Assembly: GCA_029261305.1 (NCBI GenBank)
Contig: JAJDBO010000175.1
Coordinates: 1 to 15,289 of the forward strand
Direction: 5' to 3'
Length of the DNA: 15,289 bases
Origin: Nitrospirales bacterium
GTDB lineage: Bacteria; Nitrospirota; Nitrospiria; Nitrospirales; UBA8639
Shown piece by piece: positions 1 through 6,290 of this stretch. Under the pieces are notes generated by a model. The model saw only the letters and a program-made list of their open reading frames with translations. It made no database searches and was not told the origin of the DNA. Every line of letters begins with the position of its first letter. Within the stretch, counting starts at the first letter, position 1. The position numbers and the translations under genes are program-made.

Positions 1-1
1 T

Positions 2-802
2 GCTCAAGATATCGAAGCCTTGGTTCAAAAGACTGGAGTTCGTCCAGGCCTTGCCGTGGTTCTTGTCGGGGATGATCCAGCTTCGGCTGTCTATGTTCGA
101 AATAAAAAGAAGGCTTGTGATACCGCGGGTTTGTATGTGGATGACCATACGCTTCCTTCAACGGCGACGCAGGATCAGCTACTCACACTGATTGCTCAGT
201 TGAATGCCGACCCCAAAATCCATGGCATCTTGGTCCAGCTTCCCTTGCCTCCCCAAATCGATAGCCAAACGGTATTGAATGCCGTGTCCCCTGATAAGGA
301 TGCCGACGGGTTTCATCCTTATAATATTGGTCGGTTGGTTACCGGTGATCCTCAGTTTGTGCCCTGCACCCCCAAGGGCGTCATTCGCATGATTGAGTCT
401 ACTGGCCAAACCATTGAGGGGAAACGCGCGGTGGTGTTAGGCCGAAGTAATATCGTTGGCAAGCCGGTGGCCATGTTATTGATGCATCGCCATGCTACGG
501 TCACGGTTTGTCATTCGCGAACCAAGAATTTAGCTGGCATGTGCCGTGAAGCGGATATTCTGGTGGCGGCCATCGGAAAGGCAGAGTTTGTTAAAGCTGA
601 TATGGTCAAGCCTGGAGCGGTGGTCATTGATGTGGGTATCAATCGATTGGATGATGGCCGCTTAGTAGGCGATGTGGATTTCGAACCGGTGAAGGACAAG
701 GCCGGTTGGCTTTCCCCGGTACCAGGTGGTGTGGGCCCGATGACAATTGCGATGTTGTTGGCCAATACGGTGGAAGCTGCTACACGAGTTGCGAAAGGGT
801 AA
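2..802 (+). CDS. folD: FolD, methylenetetrahydrofolate dehydrogenase / methenyltetrahydrofolate cyclohydrolase (5' end outside window)
   Basis: Cytosolic bifunctional enzyme that interconverts 5,10-methylene-, 5,10-methenyl- and 10-formyl-tetrahydrofolate using NADP(H). The frame is open from the first bases of the window, so the true start lies upstream. The 266 residues present compare with about 280-300 in the family, so roughly 20 N-terminal residues are missing. Visible family motifs in order are [13 protein letters not shown] (catalytic lysine region), [30 protein letters not shown], the nucleotide-binding [14 protein letters not shown], then VIDVGINR and [10 protein letters not shown] near the C terminus. 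All are intact. It is followed after 48 bases by metF and then panB, both of which use methylene-THF, so this looks like a one-carbon operon. No terminator is visible after its stop. The family assignment is very secure. An internal TTG at position 20 should not be taken as the start. Confidence 0.97.
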   Translation, partial: AQDIEALVQKTGVRPGLAVVLVGDDPASAVYVRNKKKACDTAGLYVDDHTLPSTATQDQLLTLIAQLNADPKIHGILVQLPLPPQIDSQTVLNAVSPDKDADGFHPYNIGRLVTGDPQFVPCTPKGVIRMIESTGQTIEGKRAVVLGRSNIVGKPVAMLLMHRHATVTVCHSRTKNLAGMCREADILVAAIGKAEFVKADMVKPGAVVIDVGINRLDDGRLVGDVDFEPVKDKAGWLSPVPGGVGPMTIAMLLANTVEAATRVAKG

Positions 803-850
803 CCGCCAAAAAGTTTCGGTATCAGACTGGTTGGGCATGAGCAGTGTGAC

Positions 851-1741
851 ATGAGTGACGAACGGCATACATTGCGGCGAGCATTGGAGCAGGGGGAGTT
901 CGCGATCACTGTAGAAGTGAATCCTCCCAAAGGCACGAATGTTTCGAACTTACTTGAAGCTTCCAAGGCCTTGGTGGGACAGGTGCATGGAATCAATGTG
1001 ACCGATAACACGGCTGCGGTGATGCAGGCGAGTTCGGTCGCGGTTTCGAGGCTGCTGTATGAGCAGGGACATGATCCAGTGTTGCAGGTGACCTGTCGAG
1101 ACCGAAACCGGATCGGGATTCAGTCGGACTTATTGGGGGCGCATGTACTAGGAATTCGAAACGTGTTGTGCTTGACCGGGGATAGTCCCAAAGTCGGCGA
1201 TCATAAAGACGCCAAACCGGTGTATGATATGGATTCCGTTCAAGTCATGCGGACGATCGGCTTATTGAACGAGGGGCGAGACCTGGCGGATAAGTCCCTG
1301 GATGGCGCGACGGATTTTTTTGTTGGGGCGGCGGCGGCACCAGGGATTGATTCAGATGATATCATGCATCAGAAGCTGAGTGCGAAGGTTAAAGCTGGTG
1401 CACAATTTTTTCAAACGCAAGCTGTGTATGATGCCAAATCATTTCAAGCCTTTATATCGGAAATGCAGCGATATCCTTGTAAAGTTCTGGCTGGGGTGTT
1501 GGTCCTTCGATCGGCGAAAATGGCAGAATATATGAACGCCAATATTCCTGGGATCGAGGTCCCCGAAGAACTTATGGCTGAATTGAAGAACGCTGGGGAG
1601 GCTCATCAGGCGGATGTCGGCGTGGATATAGCTGTGCAAATCATCAAGGCTGTTCGCCCGTACTGTGATGGGGTGCATCTTATGCCTGGCCGACTTGGTG
1701 ATCGTGTTCCTGAGATTATTCGAAAGGCGGATTTGAACTGA
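851..1741 (+). CDS. metF: 5,10-methylenetetrahydrofolate reductase (MetF family)
   Basis: Predicted to reduce 5,10-methylene-THF to 5-methyl-THF for methionine synthesis, or to run the reaction in the other direction in a C1 pathway. The 296-residue protein is a single TIM-barrel catalytic domain. Motifs seen are VEVNPPKG near residues 21-28 (E22 is the likely counterpart of the catalytic glutamate), CRDRNRIGIQ, the flavin-site motif LCLTGDSPK, and FFQTQAVYD. The VEVxPPKG and CLTGDxP forms resemble the reductase domain of YitJ-type homocysteine methyltransferase/MTHFR fusions more than enterobacterial MetF, but no methyltransferase domain is attached. The ATG at 851 is chosen because the other nearby ATG, at 838, runs into a stop at once. 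No strong ribosome binding site precedes it. Its TGA overlaps the panB ATG by one base (TGATG), which suggests translational coupling. Its direction and its redox partner cannot be told from sequence. Confidence 0.93.
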   Translation: MSDERHTLRRALEQGEFAITVEVNPPKGTNVSNLLEASKALVGQVHGINVTDNTAAVMQASSVAVSRLLYEQGHDPVLQVTCRDRNRIGIQSDLLGAHVLGIRNVLCLTGDSPKVGDHKDAKPVYDMDSVQVMRTIGLLNEGRDLADKSLDGATDFFVGAAAAPGIDSDDIMHQKLSAKVKAGAQFFQTQAVYDAKSFQAFISEMQRYPCKVLAGVLVLRSAKMAEYMNANIPGIEVPEELMAELKNAGEAHQADVGVDIAVQIIKAVRPYCDGVHLMPGRLGDRVPEIIRKADLN

Positions 1742-2529
1742 TGACTGTTCCGGAATTCCAACGCCAAAAATCCAAAGGGAAAAAACTGGTCGTGGTGACG
1801 GCCTATGATGCCATGTTTACACGCATTGTGGAACAATCGGGCATTGAAGCCATTTTAGTGGGGGATTCTCTTGGTGTGGTCGTCCAGGGCAACTCGGATA
1901 CGCTGTCCGTGACCATGGATGACATGGTGTACCACACGCGATTAGTCGCAGGTGCACGGGAGCGGGCTTTGGTTATTGCTGACATGCCATTTATGTCCTA
2001 TCAGGTCAGTGTGGAAGATGCTGTGCGGAATGCGGGTCGCCTTATTCAATCTGGCGCAGATGCAGTGAAGCTTGAGGGGGGAATCTCCATGATTGATCGC
2101 ATGCAGGCGCTGACGCGAGTCGGCATTCCGGTGATGGGACATATCGGGATGACGCCCCAGTCGGTGAATCAGTATGGAGGGTACAAGGTGCAAGGCCGAG
2201 AGGAAGCTCAAGCTGAGGGTTTGCTCGCCGATGCTCGGGCCTTGGAATCTGCGGGTGTCTTTTCCCTAGTCCTTGAAGCCATTCCGTCGAAGCTTGCAAA
2301 CGCCATCACCGAAGCGGTTTCTATTCCCACGATTGGCATTGGCGCTGGACCAGACTGTGATGGCCAGGTGTTAGTGCTTTATGATCTACTTGGATTGTTC
2401 GACGAGTTTTCTCCAAAGTTTGTCAAACCGTATGCGCATTTAAAAGCTGATGCCCTGCAAGCCCTCCGACGGTTTAAAGAAGAAGTGGAATGTCAAAAAT
2501 TTCCGTCTGACCTCGAAAGCTATCAGTAA
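1741..2529 (+). CDS. panB: 3-methyl-2-oxobutanoate hydroxymethyltransferase (ketopantoate hydroxymethyltransferase)
   Basis: First committed enzyme of pantothenate and hence coenzyme A synthesis. It transfers the hydroxymethyl group of 5,10-methylene-THF to 2-oxoisovalerate to give ketopantoate. At 262 residues it is full length for the family. Expected metal and substrate residues are present by comparison with E. coli PanB: D42 in ILVGDSLG, D81 in VIADMPF, K110 and E112 in DAVKLEGG, H134 in VMGHIGMTP, and the catalytic glutamate E179 in VLEAIP. The start codon overlaps the metF stop, and no independent ribosome binding site is obvious, so translation is probably coupled. It is the last gene of the folD-metF-panB block. 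An intrinsic terminator lies about 170 bases downstream, after an unexplained inverted repeat and a candidate promoter. The assignment is secure. Confidence 0.97.
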   Translation: MTVPEFQRQKSKGKKLVVVTAYDAMFTRIVEQSGIEAILVGDSLGVVVQGNSDTLSVTMDDMVYHTRLVAGARERALVIADMPFMSYQVSVEDAVRNAGRLIQSGADAVKLEGGISMIDRMQALTRVGIPVMGHIGMTPQSVNQYGGYKVQGREEAQAEGLLADARALESAGVFSLVLEAIPSKLANAITEAVSIPTIGIGAGPDCDGQVLVLYDLLGLFDEFSPKFVKPYAHLKADALQALRRFKEEVECQKFPSDLESYQ

Positions 2530-2541
2530 ACTCCCACGTGG

Positions 2542-2624
2542 TTCAGCTTTCCCTTGCAGATTGCGGCCTATATACCTTTTTCCTTTTTGAAAGATTTCGC
2601 TTTGCAAGGGAAAATGAGGCTGAA
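2542..2624. repeat. Imperfect 17-bp inverted repeat downstream of panB
   Basis: The left arm 2542-2558 is TTCAGC followed by TTTCCCTTGCA. The right arm is TGCAAGGGAAA (2603-2613) followed by GCTGAA (2619-2624). Every base of the left arm is matched; the right arm only carries a 5-base insertion (2614-2618). The loop is 44 bases. As RNA this would be an 11-bp stem, a 5-base bulge and a 6-bp stem. No T-run follows, so it is not an ordinary intrinsic terminator. It may stabilise the 3' end of the panB transcript or be part of a small RNA; the role is unknown. Confidence 0.7.
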
Positions 2625-2660
2625 GATATTTCCCCAGAGCAGATTTATGGTGTCGTTCTA

Positions 2661-2689
2661 TTGACAAATCACTATGTGGAGCCTAACAT
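2661..2689 (+). promoter_or_regulatory. Candidate sigma70-type promoter ahead of purA
   Basis: A perfect -35 box TTGACA (2661-2666) is followed by a 17-base spacer and TAACAT (2684-2689, four of six consensus bases). Transcription would start near 2696. The sequence just after the -10 box is C-rich, as in growth-rate-controlled promoters, and resembles the tRNA-Lys promoter region in this window. It lies about 160 bases upstream of the purA start, with an intrinsic terminator in between. It is inferred from sequence only. Confidence 0.5.
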
Positions 2690-2701
2690 CCGTCCCCGGT
2701 T

Positions 2702-2734
2702 GGCTCTGACTTGATGTGAGTCGGGGCCTTTTTT
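2702..2734 (+). terminator. Intrinsic terminator between panB and purA
   Basis: A 10-bp stem pairs GGCTCTGACT (2702-2711) with AGTCGGGGCC (2719-2728), including two G-T wobbles, around a 7-base loop. It is followed at once by six T residues (2729-2734). It may end the folD-metF-panB transcript. Because a candidate promoter sits just upstream, it could also act as an attenuator in the purA leader. Bases 2694-2701 can form an alternative 8-bp pairing with 2719-2726 that would break the terminator stem. Confidence 0.75.
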
Positions 2735-2846
2735 GTGACATTTTCTTGGTCACGACACAAAGGCTTGGTTTAGTTTTGGCAGCGTTCTGAAATTTTTTAA
2801 GCTAGGCATTGATTGTATATCCATCTTGAAAAACTAGAGTGTTGAA

Positions 2847-4175
2847 ATGTCAAATTTAGTCGTCATTGGATCGCAATGGGGTGATGAGGGAAAAGGCAAA
2901 ATTGTCGATATCCTTTCACGAGACGCCGATTTAGTTGTTCGTTTTCAGGGTGGTTCGAATGCCGGCCATACGGTGGTGACCCGAAAGGGTACTTATATAT
3001 TTCATCTAATTCCGTCAGGCATTTTGTCTCGTGGAAAGTTGTGTATCCTAGGTAGTGGTGTGGTGATTGACCCTGGAGCGTTGATTGGCGAATTAGATCA
3101 TCTCCAAAACCAGGGCATCAAAATCGGGCGGAATTTTATCGTGAGCCAACGAGCTCATGTCATCATGCCCTATCACAAAGCCATCGATAAAGCGGCTGAA
3201 AAGGCCAAGGGTGCCCGACGCATTGGTACTACAGGAAAGGGTATCGGTCCTGCCTATGTGGACAAAATGGCCCGCATTGGAATTCGGATGGGTGACCTCC
3301 TCAATCCAGAGACCTTTCAGCGTAAAGTCGAAGATAACCTGGTCGAGATAAATAGTTTTCTACGGCATGTATATAAGGCCAGAGGCTTCAACGCGGGTCG
3401 AATCGTCGAAGAATATGAAAAATATGCCGACCGGTTGCGTCCTCATGTTGCCGACGATTCATTGCTTATTCACAAGTCCATGGAAAATGGTCGACATGTA
3501 TTGTTTGAAGGCGCACAGGGTACACATCTTGATGTGGATTTTGGAACCTATCCATTTGTGACTTCCTCAAGTTCTTGTGCCGGCGGGGCGTGTATTGGCA
3601 CTGGTATTGGTCCAACAAAAATCGACGCAGTCCTTGGGGTGACGAAAGCGTATTCTACACGCGTGGGCAGTGGACCTTTTCCCACCGAATTGTCCGATGC
3701 AGTAGGCGAAGGATTGCAATCGCGTGGCCAGGAATTTGGGGCCACCACAGGTCGCGCTCGTCGTTGTGGGTGGCTTGATGCCGTGGTGCTGCGGTATGCG
3801 GTGCGGGTGAATGGATGTACATCATTGGCTGTGACCAAATTAGATGTGTTGGATGGCTCGCGCCAATTAAAAATAGCCGTTGGATATCGACATCAGGGTA
3901 AACTTTATCGAGACATGCCAGCAGATCTTCAGGTTCTTTCAGAATGTGAACCAGTGTATGAGACCTTGCCCGCGTGGACAGGATCAACCACAGGTGCCAC
4001 GTCCTATAAAGATCTTCCTCGAGAAGCAAAACGCTATTTAGGTCGGATTCAGGAATTAACTAGTTGTCCGATTGACATTGTGTCCACAGGTTCACATCGT
4101 GAGCATACCATCATTTTGAAAAACCCAATGACGAATATTCGTCCTCGAAACAAAATCTCTAAGGTCAGCGCGTAA
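2847..4175 (+). CDS. purA: Adenylosuccinate synthetase
   Basis: Cytosolic GTP-dependent enzyme that joins aspartate to IMP, the first step from IMP to AMP. At 442 residues it is slightly longer than the usual 425-435. The N-terminal P-loop-like motif GSQWGDEGKGK is present, with D13 and H41 (in NAGHTVV) in the same positions as the catalytic pair of E. coli PurA. Further motifs are GTTGKGIGPAY, LFEGAQGTHLDVDFGTYPFVT, the GTP/IMP-site segment TTGRARRCGW, VTKLDVLDG, and STGSHREHTI near the C terminus. All catalytic features look intact. The ATG at 2847 starts directly before the conserved first strand, but the ribosome binding site is weak. Its leader holds a promoter and a terminator-like hairpin, so attenuation is possible but unproven. 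It is followed by tRNA-Lys after 59 bases. Confidence 0.98.
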   Translation: MSNLVVIGSQWGDEGKGKIVDILSRDADLVVRFQGGSNAGHTVVTRKGTYIFHLIPSGILSRGKLCILGSGVVIDPGALIGELDHLQNQGIKIGRNFIVSQRAHVIMPYHKAIDKAAEKAKGARRIGTTGKGIGPAYVDKMARIGIRMGDLLNPETFQRKVEDNLVEINSFLRHVYKARGFNAGRIVEEYEKYADRLRPHVADDSLLIHKSMENGRHVLFEGAQGTHLDVDFGTYPFVTSSSSCAGGACIGTGIGPTKIDAVLGVTKAYSTRVGSGPFPTELSDAVGEGLQSRGQEFGATTGRARRCGWLDAVVLRYAVRVNGCTSLAVTKLDVLDGSRQLKIAVGYRHQGKLYRDMPADLQVLSECEPVYETLPAWTGSTTGATSYKDLPREAKRYLGRIQELTSCPIDIVSTGSHREHTIILKNPMTNIRPRNKISKVSA

Positions 4176-4193
4176 AAGCCAATCCCTGCGAGT

Positions 4194-4223
4194 TTGACAA
4201 GGCGTATGCTGGTTGGCTAGCAT
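4194..4223 (+). promoter_or_regulatory. Candidate promoter of tRNA-Lys
   Basis: TTGACA (4194-4199), an 18-base spacer and TAGCAT (4218-4223) lie just upstream of the tRNA, with a predicted start near 4230 and a very short 5' leader. The C-rich stretch after the -10 box resembles the discriminator of stable-RNA promoters. It lies just after the purA stop, so the tRNA probably has its own transcript. Confidence 0.6.
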
Positions 4224-4234
4224 CGCCCCTCGGT

Positions 4235-4310
4235 GAGCCGCTAGCTCAGTTGGTAGAGCATCGCCCTTTTAAGGCGAGGGTCGAGCGTTCGAGCCGCTCG
4301 CGGCTCACCA
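4235..4310 (+). tRNA. tRNA-Lys (anticodon UUU)
   Basis: The full cloverleaf can be drawn by hand. The acceptor stem is GAGCCGC/GCGGCTC (7 bp), the D stem GCTC/GAGC, and the anticodon stem TCGCC/GGCGA. The anticodon loop CTTTTAA has TTT at 4268-4270. The variable loop is GGGTC and the T arm is GAGCG-TTCGAGC-CGCTC. The discriminator base is A (4307) and CCA is encoded (4308-4310). A TTGACA promoter precedes it and six T residues follow directly (4311-4316), which may help end transcription. All stems are perfectly paired. It reads AAA and AAG lysine codons. Confidence 0.98.
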
Positions 4311-4462
4311 TTTTTTCTTCCTTCCTGTCTTTCATAATTACCAATTGTTCCAACACCTCTCTTTTTTCCTTACTAAGTTTGTTTTTTACAAAGGGGAAGG
4401 CTTGGTCTGATTCCTAAATGGCCGGTTAATTTTAAAAGAGGTGCGAGCTAAAGAGGAGAAGG
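4311..4462. other. Intergenic stretch downstream of tRNA-Lys, pyrimidine-rich
   Basis: The 238 bases between the tRNA and the next convergent gene hold no long open frame. The first part is strongly T and C rich on the + strand, with several T-runs. A weak TTTGT/ACAAA hairpin lies inside it. The only gene-like item is the minigene at 4463-4510. No duplicated tRNA 3' end, integrase or other sign of insertion at the tRNA was seen. Confidence 0.5.
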
Positions 4463-4510
4463 ATGAATGGAACTTCTTTAGAAATAAGGGCCAAAGATAT
4501 TTTACCCTAA
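4463..4510 (+). CDS. Possible 15-codon minigene or truncated gene start with strong ribosome binding site
   Basis: An ATG at 4463 is preceded by GAGGAG (4453-4458) at 4-base spacing, one of the better ribosome binding sites in the window. The frame encodes only 15 residues (MNGTSLEIRAKDILP) before TAA. An A-run followed by a T-run comes directly after. The frame is stopped again soon downstream, so it is not simply one mutation away from a longer gene. It could be a leader peptide, a small protein, or the remnant of a lost gene. No homologue is recognised. Confidence 0.25.
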   Translation: MNGTSLEIRAKDILP

Positions 4511-4548
4511 AAAATTTTTAACGACTGCAAGGTAGCGCCAAGTAGTGG

Positions 4549-5001
4549 TTAGCTCTTGCACCAATTTGGTTTTCCCTCTTTCTCTGAGGCTGGCAACGCT
4601 AGCTTTTGAGCTAACAGTAGCTTCGACACATTTTCCCCGTTGGCCATTATTCTGGCGATCAGATTAAAGTTTTCTCCACGTTCCAAGTCGTACAGCTCAA
4701 TTTCTCTGGAATTTTCTAATACCGTATTAATGAAATTTCTGGCCTTCACTGCCAGGTCTTTTTCTTTGGTGCATTGCCCAAGGATTTCTGGGGTTTCGAT
4801 TCCAGCAATTCGTACTAAAATTACATCACCAAAGATATTTGGCAGATTAGGAATTGATACGAAACAGGAATGGGCATGATAGCACCGGTGGAAGGTGACA
4901 TTGTGAAAGTGGAGATCCACAGCGGCAACGGGTGATGCGATGGTTCCCCATGAAATTCCAAGCCATAGGATAAGACGATAGAGATTCATCATTAAAACCA
5001 T
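4549..5001 (-). CDS. Secreted thermonuclease-like (SNase-fold) protein with degenerate active site
   Basis: Small exported protein of the staphylococcal nuclease (TNase) family. Starting at the ATG at 5001 gives 150 residues with a hydrophobic signal segment (about LYRLILWLGISWGTIAS) and an AxA-type cleavage site ending near residue 27. A longer frame begins at 5058, and other ATGs lie at 4992 and 4989; none has a clear ribosome binding site. The family core is recognisable as VRIAGIETPEI, then a helix ending in ARNFINTVLEN, then LIARIMANGENVSKLLL and a final NWC. By alignment from memory, R64 and E72 keep the catalytic positions R35 and E43 of the S. aureus enzyme. The usual DGDT metal loop reads HAHS, the aspartate of DTPE is glutamate, and the position of catalytic R87 is asparagine (N113). 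It may be non-nucleolytic or use another metal. It is divergent from the SWIM gene. Confidence 0.75.
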   Translation of the reverse strand: MVLMMNLYRLILWLGISWGTIASPVAAVDLHFHNVTFHRCYHAHSCFVSIPNLPNIFGDVILVRIAGIETPEILGQCTKEKDLAVKARNFINTVLENSREIELYDLERGENFNLIARIMANGENVSKLLLAQKLALPASEKEGKPNWCKS

Positions 5002-5094
5002 GCGTCTGTTGAAGGTGGTGTGACCGAATGAGCCTGACCAGCGGGGAGAGTCTAACATAAAGAAATACGGACAAAAAGAAGAAAACAGACATGA

Positions 5095-5106
5095 ATTCTT
5101 AAGAAT
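5095..5106. repeat. Perfect 12-bp palindrome between divergent genes
   Basis: ATTCTTAAGAAT is a perfect palindrome between the minus-strand thermonuclease-like gene and the + strand SWIM gene. It is AT-rich and could be an operator for either promoter, or chance. Nothing else supports a role. Confidence 0.3.
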
Positions 5107-5136
5107 ATGGTGTCAGGCCTCAACAGATTTTAGATG

Positions 5137-5162
5137 AACTTCTTACCCTGATGGGTCAAGTT
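5137..5162 (+). promoter_or_regulatory. Stem-loop in the leader of the SWIM gene
   Basis: AACTT (5137-5141) pairs with AAGTT (5158-5162), and the inner ACCC (5145-5148) pairs with GGGT (5153-5156) around a TGAT loop, with a small internal loop. Two further T residues and a C follow. It sits about 20 bases ahead of the ribosome binding site of the downstream gene. It is too weak to call a terminator. Confidence 0.35.
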
Positions 5163-5194
5163 TTCACAATTTCAATCCGAATAGGGGGAAGCTC

Positions 5195-6220
5195 TTGGCC
5201 TCTGAAGATTGTTGCCTCAATCGAAGTAATTTTTCAGTGAAGCAACAGTGTAACAGGGCCACCGACGATGGCCTCGTCCTTAACCAACTTCTTAACGCAG
5301 AGGGGCTTATGCGCAACCGGATTTCGTGTTCTGCTCAAAAATTAAGTCAACTTGAACCGGAAATGGTGGAATCTGTGGTTGGCGGGCATGTGTATAAACT
5401 TGGAACTCAATATCTCGCTGAGAATCGGGTGAGGGTTTTAGACGCTCATGAAGGACAAATCAACTCAGAGGTTGACGGTACGTATGGGGTGTATTCACAA
5501 ACCATTCGATTAAAGAGTGGGACGTTAACGACGAAATGCTCGTGCCCTGCATCTGAACAACCATTTTGTCGACATTGTGTTGCAGTGTTGTTGAAAAACT
5601 TTCATTCACAATCCCCTGAAGAAGTGGTGGTGGAACCTGTGCCAGAATCAGTACCCGAAGCCGTGAAAGAAGCAGCCACAGAAATTGCCAGTTACAAATC
5701 TGCAGATACCCCGAAGGTGACTGCGAACAGTGTCGATTTTAAATTTCACGAAATCGGCGCATTCGTTGATTGGATTCAAGGCGCCATGGAGGCAATGGCA
5801 AAAGATGCTCCCTTACCTAGCTTGCCGGATTTGCCACCTGGAGCTGTTCGCAGCTGGACAGAAGTTATTCAAGACCTTCGTGTCCGCTATCAGGGATGTG
5901 ACAAAGAGCGAATTGAAATCAAAGCCGAATTAGGTGATTGCAAAAATCATATCGCGACTCTGACGCAAGACTTGGAAAAGTCTACGAATGAAGCGAAAGA
6001 ATACAAAGTGAAATATGCAGAAATTCGGAGTGAATTAGACCGGTGCCAGGAAATGCTCGAAGGTCACGCGGTGGTGGTGAAAGAACGTGATCGGTATGCA
6101 GATCAAATGAATGGTTTGCGCGGAGAACTCTTGCGGAAAGGCGCCGAACTCGACAGTTTAGCCGATTCGCTCAAACAAGTGTCCAGCGCTCTACAAGCTG
6201 CTACGCCTCCTCCTCGATAG
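5195..6220 (+). CDS. SWIM zinc-finger protein with C-terminal coiled coil
   Basis: Hypothetical protein of 341 residues with an N-terminal SWIM-type zinc finger, a fold that binds DNA or proteins. The CxCx(n)CxH signature is C115, C117, C125, H127, in TKCSCPASEQPFCRHC. The preceding segment (SVVGGHVYKLGTQYL, residues 60-74) matches the usual pre-SWIM region. A proline/glutamate-rich linker covers about residues 130-150. Residues 225-335 are highly charged with heptad-like spacing and look like a long coiled coil, ending in PPPR. The TTG start at 5195 is chosen for the AGGGGGA ribosome binding site at 5183-5189. An ATG at 5309, preceded by AGAGGGG, is a credible alternative and would give 303 residues starting just before the conserved region. 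No catalytic domain such as a SNF2 helicase or transposase is attached, unlike many SWIM proteins. The function is unknown. Confidence 0.8.
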   Translation: MASEDCCLNRSNFSVKQQCNRATDDGLVLNQLLNAEGLMRNRISCSAQKLSQLEPEMVESVVGGHVYKLGTQYLAENRVRVLDAHEGQINSEVDGTYGVYSQTIRLKSGTLTTKCSCPASEQPFCRHCVAVLLKNFHSQSPEEVVVEPVPESVPEAVKEAATEIASYKSADTPKVTANSVDFKFHEIGAFVDWIQGAMEAMAKDAPLPSLPDLPPGAVRSWTEVIQDLRVRYQGCDKERIEIKAELGDCKNHIATLTQDLEKSTNEAKEYKVKYAEIRSELDRCQEMLEGHAVVVKERDRYADQMNGLRGELLRKGAELDSLADSLKQVSSALQAATPPPR

Positions 6221-6232
6221 GTTTCTAGTTGT

Positions 6233-6274
6233 TCGTCGCTTAGCGAATTATTAAATGGGAGCAATGAGCGACGA
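6233..6274. repeat. Inverted repeat between convergent genes, possible bidirectional terminator
   Basis: TCGTCGCT (6233-6240) and AGCGACGA (6267-6274) are perfect complements with a 26-base loop, between the SWIM gene and the convergent MinD-like gene. An overlapping palindrome TCGCT-T-AGCGA spans 6236-6246. There is no T-run on either strand, so ordinary Rho-independent termination is not well supported. Confidence 0.45.
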
Positions 6275-6290
6275 GGAGCCTACGGTTCCC

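Noticed and set aside
179..1011. Minus-strand frames under folD and metF (for example 511-1011)
   Set aside because: They are shadows of well-identified + strand genes and resemble no known family.
2490..2714. ATG frame read through an in-frame TGA at 2508 as a possible selenoprotein
   Set aside because: No SECIS-like structure or known selenoprotein motif is visible. An ATG inside panB followed by a stop is more simply chance.
3548..4029. Overlapping minus-strand frames under purA
   Set aside because: They lie wholly inside a complete purA with all motifs, and their composition fits antisense shadows.
4219..4266. Ten-base direct repeat AGCATCGCCC at 4219-4228 and 4257-4266 near tRNA-Lys, considered as an attachment site
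   Set aside because: One copy is in the promoter and the other in the 5' half of the tRNA. No integrase is nearby and the tRNA 3' end is not duplicated. It is probably coincidence.
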